From contig OY969783.1 of the NCBI GenBank assembly GCA_963702995.1, forward strand, positions 6,696,001 through 6,760,000: DNA of 64,000 nt, in the 5' to 3' direction. Under the pieces are notes generated by a model. That model saw only the letters and a program-made list of their open reading frames with translations, was not told where the DNA came from and searched no databases. The position numbers and the translations under genes are program-made. Shown piece by piece: positions 40,178-49,226 of this stretch. This stretch comes from MFD04580-c1 sp963702995. GTDB taxonomy: Bacteria > Planctomycetota > Phycisphaerae > Tepidisphaerales > Tepidisphaeraceae. The first letter of the stretch is position 1. Each line of letters opens with the position of its first letter.

Positions 40178-40498
40178 TTGGACGAAGAGCTCGACAACGT
40201 CTGGAAGGCCCTGTCCGACCCCACCCGTCGGGCCATCCTCGATCGGTTGCGGGGCGGCCCGCGGCGGACGACCGAACTGGTGCGGGCGTTCCCCGAGCTC
40301 TCCCGGTTCGGGGTCATGAAGCACCTGGAGGTGCTGAAGCAGTGCGGCCTGGTGATCGCCCGGGCTGAGGGCCGCGAGGTCCACAACTCGCTGAACGCCG
40401 TGCCCATCCGCCAGATTTATGAGCGATGGGTGCGGCCGTTCGAGAACGTCTGGGCGGCCGGCCTCCTCCGCATCAAGGAGCAGGCGGAAGGGGATTGA
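40178..40498 (+). CDS. ArsR-family transcriptional regulator
   Basis: A 106-residue winged-helix protein of the ArsR family (VWKALSDPTRRAILDRLRGG, TTELVRAFPELSRFGVMKHL, EVLKQCGLVIARAEGREVHN). The sequence following the recognition helix and the tail (RWVRPFENVWAAGLLRIKEQ) match the metal-independent subgroup that accompanies SRPBCC proteins. There is no cysteine pair for metal sensing. The frame is closed by a TAG shortly upstream, so the start must be TTG at 40178 or a non-standard codon. The tail end converges on sdhA. Confidence 0.9.
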   Translation: MDEELDNVWKALSDPTRRAILDRLRGGPRRTTELVRAFPELSRFGVMKHLEVLKQCGLVIARAEGREVHNSLNAVPIRQIYERWVRPFENVWAAGLLRIKEQAEGD

Positions 40499-40574
40499 CC
40501 ACCTGTGCCCGATCTCCTTTCCAACCGAAAGCGCTCCTGCGAGTGAGTGAATGCCTGGTTCGCGAAGACCAGCC

Positions 40575-42519
40575 CTACACGCCGGCGGGGACGAGCGACT
40601 TTTCTGGCGTTGTCGTTGGGGTGGCGGGGGCGGGCGTTTTGGCCATGGAGCCGTCTTTCTTCCCGTAGGTCCGCGCGCGGGGCGTGACAAGGCTCGTATC
40701 CACCGGGCCGTAGGTGATTTCCGCCGACTGGGTCGTCGGGTTGAACGTCGCGAGGGTCGCGCGCAGGAAGTTTGTGTCGTCGCGGTCGGGGAAGTCGGGC
40801 TTGTAATGGGCGCCGCGGGATTCGTTCCGGGCGAGCGCGCCCTGAGCACCGCTTCGGCCATCAGGATCATGTCCTTGGTCGCCCGGGTGAAGCTGAGGTT
40901 CTGGTTCGTCCACATCCCCGTGTCCGAGAGGCGCACGCGCGTGTAGCGCTCCTTCCACTCCTGGCATTTCACAAGGGTCTTTTCCAGGCGATCGTTGTAG
41001 CGGACGACAGTGCAGTTGTCCGTCATCCACTTCCCCATCTCCTGCCAGAGGAGGTAGGGGTTCTCCTTGCCGTCGTTCTTAAGGAGCCAGTTCTGCTTGT
41101 GGGTTTCCTGGGCGATGGCGGCGTCGTAGACGCTCTGCGGGACATCGGCGGCCGCGGTCGAGGCGACGTCGGTCGTGTAGGCCTTGACGCACCCGCCGCC
41201 AAAGAGACCGTCGAAGATGCACGACAGCAGCGAGTTGGCCCCCAGGCGGTTGGCGCCGTGGTAGGCGAAGCTCGCCTCGCCCATGGCGTAGAGGCCGGGG
41301 ATATTGGTCATCATGTTGTTCGGGTGGTTCGCCTTCAGGCCGCCCGTTTTCTCGTCCTTGGTGAACCCAGCCCAGAGCCCGCCCATCGTGTAATGGACGG
41401 CGGGGAAGATCTTCATCGGCTCGTCGAGGGGGTCGGTGCCGACGAACTTCTCGTAGATCTCGAGGATGCCTTCAAGCTTGCCGAGGATCGCGTCGCGGCC
41501 GCGGCGCTTCACCTCGTCGCGCAGGTCCAGGTAGACCATGTTCCCGCCGCCGACGCCCAAACCCTGCTGGCAGACCTCGAAGATCTCGCGGGTGGCGATG
41601 TCGCGGGGGACGATATTGCCATACTTGGGATAGCGCTCTTCCAGAAAGTAGTAGCGCTCCGGCTCGGGGATGGCGTTGGGGCGGCGGGTGTCGCCGGGCG
41701 TGCGGGGGACCCAGACGCGGCCGCCCTCGCCACGGGCGGATTCGCTGATCAGACGGCACTTGTCTTCGCCGGGGATGGCGGTTGGGTGGACCTGCACCAT
41801 CTCCGGGTTGCCGTAGCGCGCGCCCGCCTGGTAGCAGCGGCTGGCGGCGCCGCCGGTGCAGATGACCGACATCGTGCTCTTACCGAAGACCATGCCGTTC
41901 CCGCCGGTGGCCATCACGACGGCATCGCCTCGGAAGGCGCGGATCTGCATGGTGCGCATGTCCTGGGCGACGATGCCGACGCACTGGCCGGGGGCGGCCG
42001 CCCCGTCGGAGTCGTGCAGCACGGGCCAGAGGAACTCCCAGAATTCGTACTTGGTCACGCGCCCTTCGGCCTCCCACCGGCGCGTCTGCTCGTCCAGCGC
42101 ATAGAGGAGCTGCTGCCCGGTGGTAGCGCCGGCGAAGAAGGTGCGCTTGAACAGACTGCCGCCGAACAGGCGCAGGTCGCGCTGGCCCTCCGCCGTTCGG
42201 TTGAACGGGACGCCCATGCGATCGAGCAGATCGATTATCTTCGGCGCCCAGTTGCACATCTCCAGCACCGGCGGCTGATCGGCGAGAAAGTCGCCGCCGA
42301 GCGCCGTCTCATCGAAGTGCATCCATTCGCTGAACCCCTGCTGCCGCGCGATCTCGTTGCAGGCGTTGATGCCGCCCTGGGCGCAGACGCTGTGGCTCCG
42401 CTTCACCGGGACCATCGAGAACAGATCGACATCGACCCCCATCTCGGCCAGCCTGATGGTGCAGGCCAGCCCCGCGAGCCCACCCCCGACAACGATGACG
42501 CGCTTTTTGCTGCAGCCAT
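40575..42519 (-). CDS. sdhA: Succinate dehydrogenase/fumarate reductase flavoprotein subunit (two frameshifts)
   Basis: About 648 residues when joined. It oxidises succinate to fumarate with covalent FAD. Visible motifs are the Rossmann start VIVVGGGLAGLACTIRLAEM, the flavinylation histidine in KRSHSVCAQGGINA, the dicarboxylate-site HPTAIPGEDKC and the SESARGEGG motif, plus FPAVHYTMGGLW and HGANRLGANSLLSC. This is the type B (Bacillus/epsilon) form. The main frame starts only at 42442 and loses its sense near 40840. Adding one A to the run at 42504-42508 joins it to MAAAKKRVIVVGGG (ATG at 42519). Adding one G before CGCGC at 40840 gives VLRGALARNESRGAHYKPDF, the expected family sequence, ending at 40575. 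sdhB is not next to it. Confidence 0.92.
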
Positions 42520-42532
42520 ATCCAAAGCTTTC

Positions 42533-43024
42533 TTACCAGGTGAGCTTACCGAACAGCTCTCGCTTGGCGTTGATGAACTTCAAGTGGTGGTCGAGGTGCC
42601 AGACCGCGAAGCCGAGGACGACCTTCAGCGACTGTTCGCCCCGCTCAGAGTGGCGGCCGGTCCGCTCGAACGCCTCGGCCGGGAGACCGCGCAGAACCTT
42701 GACGAGCTGCTTGCGGCCGAGCGAGAAGAGGGTCACCGCGTCCTCCGCCGACTGTTCCTTATAAGCCAGCCGCTCGGCGAACCGATTTTCGTCCCACGCC
42801 ATGAGGACCGGGTTATCCTCGGCGATGATGCGGCGGATGCGGTCCGAGAAGGCCGCCTCGGCGTCAGACAGGTGGAGGACGACTTCCTGAATCGACCACC
42901 GACCCGCCTTTGCGGCTTCGTCCGGCGTGGGCGCCTGAAGCAGGTCTTCCCGCGTGAGGCCACGGATCGCCATCGCGAGCTTGTCTCCGCCATTCTCATA
43001 CTGGGTAAGTAGGTCGGGCTCCAT
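42533..43024 (-). CDS. DinB-family protein located between sdhC and sdhA
   Basis: A 163-residue four-helix-bundle protein of the DinB/YfiT type. Possible metal histidines are in SIQEVVLHLSDAEAAF and in GFAVWHLDHHLKFINAKREL. Members are often thiol-dependent (bacillithiol or mycothiol) transferases. The frame is open further upstream, but the ATG at 43024 begins the usual start (MEPDLLTQYENGGDKLAMAI) and has AGAGACC before it. The stop lies 14 bases before the inferred sdhA start, and sdhC is upstream on the same strand. It therefore occupies a position inside the sdh cluster, which is unusual. Confidence 0.87.
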   Translation of the reverse strand: MEPDLLTQYENGGDKLAMAIRGLTREDLLQAPTPDEAAKAGRWSIQEVVLHLSDAEAAFSDRIRRIIAEDNPVLMAWDENRFAERLAYKEQSAEDAVTLFSLGRKQLVKVLRGLPAEAFERTGRHSERGEQSLKVVLGFAVWHLDHHLKFINAKRELFGKLTW

Positions 43025-43124
43025 GGGTCTCTTTCGCGGAAGCGAATCGGGACTTGTTGCTCTGTCGGGCGGCCGGCCTGGAAGTGAGCCTCTGCCCGCC
43101 GTTGATCCGGCGACGCGTCGAGTG

Positions 43125-43841
43125 TCAACCGCCAAGGCCGCGAATGACAATCGCGCCGTTGGAGACGGCCGCGATCAGCGCCAGGAAGCCGCAGCCGAGC
43201 GTCAGGGCGAAAATCCCGACGCACGCGTAACCCCAGCGACGCTGGGCGGCCGCACTGATCGTCAGGCCCCAGGTGATGGCGGCCGTCCAGAACCCGTTGG
43301 CCAGGTGGTAGCACGAGGCGATGATCCCGATCGGATAGATGACGTACCCCACCAGCGGTGCGGCCGTCATATGGCGGCGAACCGACGCCGTGGCCTGCGC
43401 CGGCTCAAACTGAAGCGTACCGCCGAAAAGGCCCTTCATCGCCAGCACGTGGAACAGGATGAAGAAGACCAGCACGATCGCGCTGGCCCGCTGCAGGACG
43501 TAAAACCAGTTCTTGGCGTAGGAGTAGCGCAGCACATTCGGCTGGCCGCTGAAGATGACCCACGTCCCGTAGACCAGGTGAAACAGGAACGGGATAAAGA
43601 TCGCGCCCCATTCGACCGCGATCAGGAACGGCAGGTCGTGAATCTTGTTGACCTGTGCCTGAAAGACGTCGGGCGTCCCGCCGCCCTGGATCAGCGAGGC
43701 ATTGACAATCAGGTGAACCACGATGTACCCGCCGAAGACCAGCCCGGTCAGCGAGTGGAGCCGGCGAAGCAGAAAATGGTTCCGCCCGCCAACGAGCGGA
43801 ACGGTGAAATCAGGAGCGGTCGTGGCGGTCGCCGAGGTCAC
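43125..43841 (-). CDS. sdhC: Succinate dehydrogenase cytochrome b subunit (type B)
   Basis: A 238-residue membrane protein with five helices, the diheme cytochrome b558 type that anchors SdhAB and passes electrons to quinone. Heme-ligand histidines are seen in RRLHSLTGLVFGGYIVVHLI, LFHLVYGTWVIFSGQPN, VLVFFILFHVLAMKG and ASCYHLANGFWTAAITWG. The start is GTG at 43841 with AAGGAAGG upstream. It is the first gene of a minus-strand run sdhC, DinB, sdhA. Confidence 0.94.
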   Translation of the reverse strand: MTSATATTAPDFTVPLVGGRNHFLLRRLHSLTGLVFGGYIVVHLIVNASLIQGGGTPDVFQAQVNKIHDLPFLIAVEWGAIFIPFLFHLVYGTWVIFSGQPNVLRYSYAKNWFYVLQRASAIVLVFFILFHVLAMKGLFGGTLQFEPAQATASVRRHMTAAPLVGYVIYPIGIIASCYHLANGFWTAAITWGLTISAAAQRRWGYACVGIFALTLGCGFLALIAAVSNGAIVIRGLGG

Positions 43842-44049
43842 AGGCCTTCCTTTCGGGTCAGGAAACAGGTCAGGCGACCGATTATAGGGACGCCGCCAGT
43901 CGATGCAAAAGACACGGAGGACCGACGTTCGGCCGTTCAGGCGTTTTGAAATGCCTGCGCGGGACCGATGGGCTGTGGAAGCAAGCCGAGACCCGTAGCA
44001 CGAGGTCCGATGGACGGTGAGACGAAAGACCGGCCGAAGGCGAAGGCCG

Positions 44050-44258
44050 TCATGGGTTGAAGCCGCACCCCCGTGCGGCCGCGGGCGTCACCTCCGCCAG
44101 CCGCCCGCGGATCGCCAATTCGGCAACGTGGTCGTTCAGGAAGCGGAGGTAACGATCCGCGTGGGGTAATGCTCGGCGTTCCATTGCCAAATTTGCTGAA
44201 GTTCGGCAACCGCGCTTGCGGAGCGAACAACCGTTAGCGGGGATTGTTGCGAAGCCAT
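44050..44258 (-). pseudogene. ParE-like toxin, frameshifted and short
   Basis: An ATG at 44258, inside the 3' end of the antitoxin gene, opens MASQQSPLTVVRSASAVAEL followed by QQIWQWNAEHYP, the start of a ParE/RelE-type toxin. At a C4 run (44163-44166) the frame is lost; adding one C gives EHYPHADRYLRFLNDHVAEL, which continues the family pattern. The joined protein is still only about 70 residues and ends in AEVTPAAARGCGFNP, lacking the C-terminal strands that carry the catalytic or gyrase-binding residues. The toxin is probably broken even after correcting the shift. Confidence 0.6.
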
Positions 44259-44524
44259 TCCGCCCTGCGTTTAGCCAGTTCTTCGTCCGACTGTTCCGCT
44301 GTATAGAAATGGCCAGCTTTGACGTCATTTAAGGCTGCGTCGATGTGGGCGAGTCGCTCTGGGGTGAAAAGATGATCAAGATTGGGGGGATCAGGAATTG
44401 CGTCTTCCAACAGGTCATTTGCCACCATGTCAGCGACGTATTCGTCTACGGTGGCGAATCCGGCATTCGCCGCCTGGCGCTGCGCGGCCTTGAATAGTTG
44501 GTCATCCAGTTGAACCTGCGGCAT
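44234..44524 (-). CDS. Antitoxin-like protein, ParD/RHH type
   Basis: A 96-residue acidic protein. The N-terminus (MPQVQLDDQLFKAAQRQAAN, then AGFATVDEYVADMV) fits a ribbon-helix-helix DNA-binding domain, and the C-terminus (LAHIDAALNDVKAGHFYTAE, then QSDEELAKRRAEWLR) fits the toxin-wrapping tail seen with ParE partners. Its last 25 bases overlap the start of the toxin frame, the usual arrangement of a toxin-antitoxin operon that represses itself. The partner appears truncated. Confidence 0.8.
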   Translation of the reverse strand: MPQVQLDDQLFKAAQRQAANAGFATVDEYVADMVANDLLEDAIPDPPNLDHLFTPERLAHIDAALNDVKAGHFYTAEQSDEELAKRRAEWLRNNPR

Positions 44525-44924
44525 GATCTGCCTCCCTTACCTTCCTCATCCGATGATGCACCGCCTGATGGCGTGCCGTCGCTCAGAATACGGCGGCAGG
44601 CAGGCGTGGCGATCGCCCTTGTTTGCCGTGTCTGCGCTGGCTTTTTTGCGCAGAGAACCGGCGTAGATCGCCAATTACCATCCACTCGGTTGTCCGCTCG
44701 GCTGACCGGCGGCGAAAACCATAAGCTCTCTATCTGCGTTGTCGATTCGAGCGGACGAAGCTCTTGATTCTCGTCGTCCTCGGCAGCCGCCGCCTTCATC
44801 CAGCCTCATTCCCCGCTTATCCGTGTTCATCGTGTTTTCATCTGTGGCCATACGCCTTCTCTTCTCCCCCTTTATACTCCATGCTTGCCGACCAAGATTG
44901 GGGCCTTCACCTGGAGCAAACGAG
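44525..44924. other. Intergenic region of 400 bases
   Basis: No supported gene. Near 44817-44850 it contains atccgtgttcatcgtgtttt followed by catctgtggcc. Read in reverse this is the cacagatg...aacacggat type of dispersed intergenic repeat I recall from many bacterial genomes (from memory, single copy here). The promoter of the downstream DinB gene probably lies within the last 80 bases. Confidence 0.35.
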
Positions 44925-45410
44925 ATGGATTGTGAAACGTTGATCGCGGGAATGGATTTCGGGCGGAATCGACTCAACGGCATTCTCGATGCTATCGAGA
45001 AGGCCGCGCCGGACCTGGCGGCCGCCCTGGCGTGGCGGCCCGGGCCCGGGCGAGCCCATATCGCGTGGCAGGCGATGCACTGCGCCGCGACCCACGACAA
45101 ATACGTCAACGTGAACCTTCGCGCCGGTCAGCCGACCGACGCGGCGCTGGTCGCCGCCTATGGCGGCGGGAGCAAGCCGAGCGATCAGGACATCCCGACG
45201 CTGACGGAGATCCGCTCGGCGCTCGAGGCTCATTATCGGCCGTTCCGCGAGTACGTGCGGGGGTTGGCATCTGCGGAGTTGGGGCGCACGCTCCCAAACG
45301 GGCGGACAGTCGGCGACTCGATCCTGCTGCTGACCTGGCATGAGGCCCATCACCAGGGCCAGATTCATCTCACCTGGAACTTGTTCAAGGCCGCACACGG
45401 GCTTGGGTAA
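44925..45410 (+). CDS. DinB-family protein
   Basis: A 161-residue four-helix bundle of the DinB superfamily. The possible metal triad is in HIAWQAMHCAATHDKYVNV and LTWHEAHHQGQIHLTWNLF. The ATG at 44925 has GGAG eleven bases upstream and begins MDCETLIAGMDFGRNRLNGI, the natural start of helix 1; longer frames upstream add only low-quality sequence. It is not closely similar to the DinB protein between sdhC and sdhA. The biochemical role is unknown. Confidence 0.88.
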   Translation: MDCETLIAGMDFGRNRLNGILDAIEKAAPDLAAALAWRPGPGRAHIAWQAMHCAATHDKYVNVNLRAGQPTDAALVAAYGGGSKPSDQDIPTLTEIRSALEAHYRPFREYVRGLASAELGRTLPNGRTVGDSILLLTWHEAHHQGQIHLTWNLFKAAHGLG

Positions 45411-45786
45411 GCGCCCGGGGCGGCCGCCCTGATCGAGTCCCCGATCGCAGACTAACGGAGTGCGGAACGTCGATGCCGGCACTGGCGGCCGGCCCGGTGT
45501 TGCCCGGTTGTCCGATAACGTCGCTTCTATCATCGCTTCCGGCCGAATCGGCGCAATGCGGACGCCCGCTCTAAAGCTTGCTCCCCGGAAGACGATATTA
45601 GCTGTAACTGCCGTCCGGGACGCCGGAGCAGCCGCGGCCATTGGAGAGGGGCCGCGCCGCCGCGCGGGCTGGTCTGCCACCGATGCAGGGTCGGGGACCG
45701 TTCGAGGGTCGGGAACCGATGGAGCGTCGGGCTTAGGGACGGCCGCGCAGGCGACGGGACGAAAACGGACAACCGGAGAAAATGCA
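45411..45786. other. Intergenic region upstream of the HTH-receiver gene
   Basis: An open frame runs into the downstream gene from 45460 but codes for Ala/Arg/Gly-rich sequence without family features. I treat it as leader DNA. Tandem gtcggg units (near 45690-45735) make a small direct repeat (tcggggaccgttcgagggtcgggaaccgatggagcgtcggg). Confidence 0.4.
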
Positions 45787-46371
45787 ATGAGCGCCACGAA
45801 AGTGAAAGACGTTTTGACGACCGGCGAGGTCGCCAAGATTTGCAACGTCGCCCCCAGGACCGTCTCGAAATGGTTCGACAGCGGTGCCCTGCACGGGTAT
45901 CGCATCCCCGGCAGCAAGGACCGCCGGATCCCCCTCAATCAACTCATCCGCTTCATGAAGCAGCATGGGATGCCGCTGAACGGGCTGATGACGGGCTGCA
46001 CCCGCGTGCTGATCGTTGACGACGAGGCCGACATCGTCGAAGTGCTCGAGAAGATCCTTGAGGACGAAGCGAAGTACGAGGTCGAAGTGACCCGCGGCGG
46101 TTTTGCCGCCGGCGTGACGGCCGAGAAGTTCCGCCCGCACGTGATCCTGCTCGACATGCACCTTCGCGACATCGACGCGCCCGAGGTCTGCAAGCAGGTT
46201 AAGAAGAACCCCGACCTTCAGCTCACGAAGGTGATCGCGATGAGCGGCAAGCTCGGCGAACAGGAAGCGGCCGGCCTGCTGTCCAGCGGGTTCGACGGAT
46301 TCCTCCGCAAGCCGTTCCACGTCCGGCAGGTGATCGAGGCCGTTGAGGACGCGATGGCGGTGGTTTACTAA
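45787..46371 (+). CDS. HTH (excisionase/MerR-like) and receiver-domain regulator
   Basis: A 194-residue protein. Residues about 8-60 form a helix-turn-helix of the excisionase/MerR type (LTTGEVAKICNVAPRTVSKW, then FDSGALHGYRIPGSKDRRI). Residues about 75-190 form a complete receiver domain: acidic pair in VLIVDDEADIVEV, phospho-acceptor Asp in VILLDMHLRDIDAP, Ser in VIAMSG and Lys in GFLRKPF. The DNA-binding part comes first, the reverse of classical response regulators. No histidine kinase is adjacent. The ATG at 45787 has GGAGAAA upstream. Likely an orphan phosphorylation-controlled DNA-binding protein. Confidence 0.9.
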   Translation: MSATKVKDVLTTGEVAKICNVAPRTVSKWFDSGALHGYRIPGSKDRRIPLNQLIRFMKQHGMPLNGLMTGCTRVLIVDDEADIVEVLEKILEDEAKYEVEVTRGGFAAGVTAEKFRPHVILLDMHLRDIDAPEVCKQVKKNPDLQLTKVIAMSGKLGEQEAAGLLSSGFDGFLRKPFHVRQVIEAVEDAMAVVY

Positions 46372-46375
46372 TAGT

Positions 46376-46530
46376 TGGGAAATCAAAGCATCAAATCCGA
46401 AGCACGAAATCCGAAGGAAGGTGCAAGGAGAAAAGGAAGAAACCGGACGAATGTCTTCGGCCGTTTTTCATCTTTCCTTCTTTGCTTTTCCCTGAGATTT
46501 CGTGCTTCGGATTTTCTTTTGTGTTTACGC
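46376..46530. repeat. Family A repeat, short copy
   Basis: Inverted arms AAATCCGAAGCACGAAATCC (46395-46415) and GATTTCGTGCTTCGGATTTT (46496-46515) enclose an A/G-rich and T/C-rich middle. This is the core of the MITE-like element without its outer ends. It lies between convergent genes. Confidence 0.65.
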
Positions 46531-46540
46531 TGGCCAGCGT

Positions 46541-47232
46541 TCACTCCCCCGGGCGGGTCGTCATGTCGAACAGGCGGCGGTGGCCTCCGCCGCCGAAGCC
46601 ACCGCCGCCGCCCATTCCGCCGCCGCTGCCCATGTTGATGGCGTTGAAGCCATGGGTCAGCAACTGGTCGGTCCGATCCACGATGAGCTGATCTCGCCGT
46701 TTGCTGAACCCCTCGATCTCACGCGAGAGACGGGCGGCGATGAACCGGCGGCGTTCTTCCCGGAAACGCTGCTGGCAATCGACCAAATCGGCCACGCGCG
46801 CCTTCAGTTCCGTTTTAAGCTCGTCCCGTTTCTCCGGCGTCTTGGCCGCCTTGATTCGCGGCAACAGCACGGCGATCTGATCTTCGACCTTGATGCGCTC
46901 GATCTGGGCGTGGTAGAGCCCTTCGTCCACGCTCTTGAGATGCTCTAATTCCTGGAAGCGCGCGGTTACGCCCACCCGCGTCTGCTGGCGGACCTTCTCA
47001 TCTTTGATCTTCTGAAACATCGCCCAGCGGTTGGGGGACGTTTCTCTCATAAACCGAGTCACGTCGTCCCAGGAGACTTCCGTCGTCGTAGGGCGAACGC
47101 GCCGGGGCGCGGCTCGCCCCCGGCCGGCGACGGAGCGGGTGCGGCCAGCGGCGGGGCCGCCAGCGCGGCGAGCGTAAGAAGTGGCGCGCCCGCAAGGACG
47201 GCCAGGCCCATTCGGCTGAAATGCCTTGTTTT
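46541..47232 (-). CDS. Exported coiled-coil protein with Gly-rich tail (one frameshift)
   Basis: About 230 residues when joined. The GTG at 47232 (ribosome site GAGGTGAGG) begins a signal peptide (VKTRHFSRMGLAVLAGAPLL, then TLAALAAPPLAAPAPS). The frame ends in nonsense soon after; adding one C to GCCCTACG near 47093 joins it to TTTEVSWDDVTRFMRETSPN. The remainder is a long charged coiled coil (about 47050-46690), ending in a glycine-rich stretch (GSGGGMGGGGGFGGGGHRR). It is the last gene of the sigma / anti-sigma cluster, so it may be the periplasmic element regulated by or informing that sigma factor (inference). The family is not recognised. Confidence 0.75.
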
Positions 47233-47332
47233 CACTGCGTCCTCACCTCTGCCCGCTTCGGTCGCCCGGGCGATCAAACCGTGAACATCGCTTTGGTGAC
47301 ACCGCCTCGGGGAGCATCACATTGGAGCACCC

Positions 47333-48045
47333 TCAGGGCTGATCCAGGTCCGCGAGCGGGATATCAAAGAACGGGTGGTTCGACAGGGCCACCGGGTCGG
47401 GCTCGGCGACGCCATGCGGCAATTCTCCGACCGCGTCGGCGAAGGCCTCCTGACCGAGCGGTGCGGTGAGGCTCTCATCCGGAAGGTCGCGGCCGGCCAG
47501 TTCTTCGACGGCATCAGGATCGGACGGATGCCCAGAGTGCGGGCGGCTTCTTCGTTCATCTTCTGCTCTTCGGAATCAGACGAGGTTGCCATTGTCAATT
47601 CGGTGGGGCGACTGCCAGCGTCACGGATGCGAATGACGAAGACCGAGCCGACGGCGAGGAGCACGGCGGCCGCAATCGCCGCGAGGTAGGCGAACCGCAC
47701 CAGGTGACGCGCCGGCGCAGGCCCGATGCGAAGCGACCGAAACCCGCTTGTGGACCCGTTCGTGGCGGTCGGCAAACGCCGGCCGTGCCAGTCCCGGATC
47801 GCCAAGCTCGCACGGCGCATCGAGGCCGTCTCGTTCACGATGAACGGGAAGGCCGCATCAAGTGCCGTGATGGCGGCCGTCGCGGCTTCCTCCGCCTGCC
47901 GGCACTCGAGCAATCGCTGTCGCAAGCCCGCGTCCGTGGCCAGCCTCGCACTGATTGCGGCATGATCTTCAGGTGCGAGCTCGCCCGCCAGGTACATCAG
48001 CAGCGCGGCTTCGTCACTCGGAATTTGATTCAAAAGAATGGACAC
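47333..48045 (-). CDS. Membrane anti-sigma factor-like protein (one frameshift)
   Basis: About 238 residues when joined. The N-terminal region (LNQIPSDEAALLMYLAGELA, PEDHAAISARLATDAGLRQR) is the cytoplasmic anti-sigma-like part; it has no zinc-finger HxxxCxxC. A membrane helix (FAYLAAIAAAVLLAVGSVFV) and a periplasmic tail follow. Near 47518 the frame changes: adding one G gives DAVEELAGRDLPDESLTAPL and an acidic end, PFFDIPLADLDQP, with the stop at 47333. The start is GTG at 48045, with AGAGGA six bases upstream. It lies directly downstream of the ECF sigma gene. Confidence 0.8.
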
Positions 48046-48160
48046 GTTGTCCTCTGTCGTTTGCGTACACTGTTGAAGCACACGTTATCGGCGACTCCGG
48101 ATCGTCCCCAACCGCTTGCGGACGCACCACCACGACCGACTCTTGCATGGATTCCGAATT

Positions 48161-48844
48161 TCAGTCCTCCATCAACTGTCGCAGCTTGATCATCGCCTTA
48201 TGGACGCGTCCCAGGGCCGTATTGAGCGGGCAGCCGAGCGTGCTGGCGATATCAACGAACTTCATGTTCCCGTAGTATCGAAGCATCAGAACCTCCCGCT
48301 GAGCGGCGGGCAACTGATCGATCGCGGCGCGAAGCTTCTGCTCCTGTTCCGTCCCTTCGAGGCGATGCCCGGCGGCGGGCAGTTCCTCGTCGGTGATCAG
48401 CTTCAGCCCCTCCTTGGCGGATTTCTCCCGCCCGCGGGAGCGCCAGTGGTCGTTCGCCTTGTTCGTCGCGATCCGAAACAGCCACGACTTGAAACCGCCG
48501 GAGCCGGTGGGCGAGGCGCTCGTCCCGGGATTTGCTGAACCGATCGCAAGGCGAGGTTCCCCATTCAACCCGGGCGGACCGGCCGCATCGTCGCCGGTGA
48601 GGTTCGGCGCTCGCGTCGCGTCGAACTTTTCGAGGTTATCCAGGACGCTTAGCCACGTTTGCTGGTGCAATTCCTCTGCCAGCTCATCGCCGGCAAGCCG
48701 GGCGAGATACCGCAGCAGCGGCCGGGCGTACCGGCGCACCAGCGCATCGCCAGCCGCCGCATCGCCGTTGCGCAATCGGCTCACCAGCGCATCGTCGCCG
48801 ATGCCGACCGGCGCACTCGACTCGGGAACCATGCTGGGGGCCAT
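48161..48844 (-). CDS. ECF-type RNA polymerase sigma factor
   Basis: About 227 residues. Region 2 reads DALVRRYARPLLRYLARLAG, then ELHQQTWLSVLDNLEKF, and after an insert of about 35 residues FKSWLFRIATNKANDHWRSR (region 2.4). Region 4 reads LPAAQREVLMLRYYGNMKFV, then DIASTLGCPLNTALGRVHKA. The insert in region 2 (NLTGDDAAGPPGLNGEPRLA, and on to GSGG) is longer than usual. The ATG at 48844 is preferred; upstream extension is low quality. The anti-sigma gene follows in the same direction, the standard pairing. Targets may include the neighbouring exported coiled-coil and secretion genes (inference). Confidence 0.92.
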   Translation of the reverse strand: MAPSMVPESSAPVGIGDDALVSRLRNGDAAAGDALVRRYARPLLRYLARLAGDELAEELHQQTWLSVLDNLEKFDATRAPNLTGDDAAGPPGLNGEPRLAIGSANPGTSASPTGSGGFKSWLFRIATNKANDHWRSRGREKSAKEGLKLITDEELPAAGHRLEGTEQEQKLRAAIDQLPAAQREVLMLRYYGNMKFVDIASTLGCPLNTALGRVHKAMIKLRQLMED

Positions 48845-49226
48845 TGAATCTCGTCCGCCTGCCGTCAATGGAACGCCCGATAGCCCTCGATATTGCGATG
48901 GGTTGGTTTCAGGCGTCAAATCAACGTAACTCGGTCTGAACAATAGTGTTCGTGAAGGCGAGGTGTGGCCCGCCGGCACCGTTGACGAGGGATGAGAGCA
49001 ACGATCGATCGCCCCGATGAAACTTTACCTCGGTCCGCGTATCTAAGTCCGCCAGACGACGGTACTCTATCGCCAAGCGGCCGGGGCAGATACCGTTCGT
49101 CTCGCGGGGCGTCATTCTTAGCATCGGGCTGGGATACACCTTCCCGCCGCACCGGTCGGCGTTGAATCGGGATCGGCGGGCGTGCGCTTGGTACACGATT
49201 AACGTTCCAGCGTTGGGAGGACGATT
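48845..49226. other. Divergent region between sigma factor and GspC-like gene
   Basis: No gene is supported. It should hold the promoters of both the minus-strand sigma cluster and the plus-strand secretion pair, but no clear boxes were identified. A GGGAGGA ribosome site precedes the TTG start at 49227. Confidence 0.4.

Noticed and set aside
40772..43012. A 746-codon plus-strand frame opposite sdhA
   Set aside because: It is antisense to sdhA and DinB, whose sequences match known families. The plus frame has no recognisable domain and a shadow-like composition.
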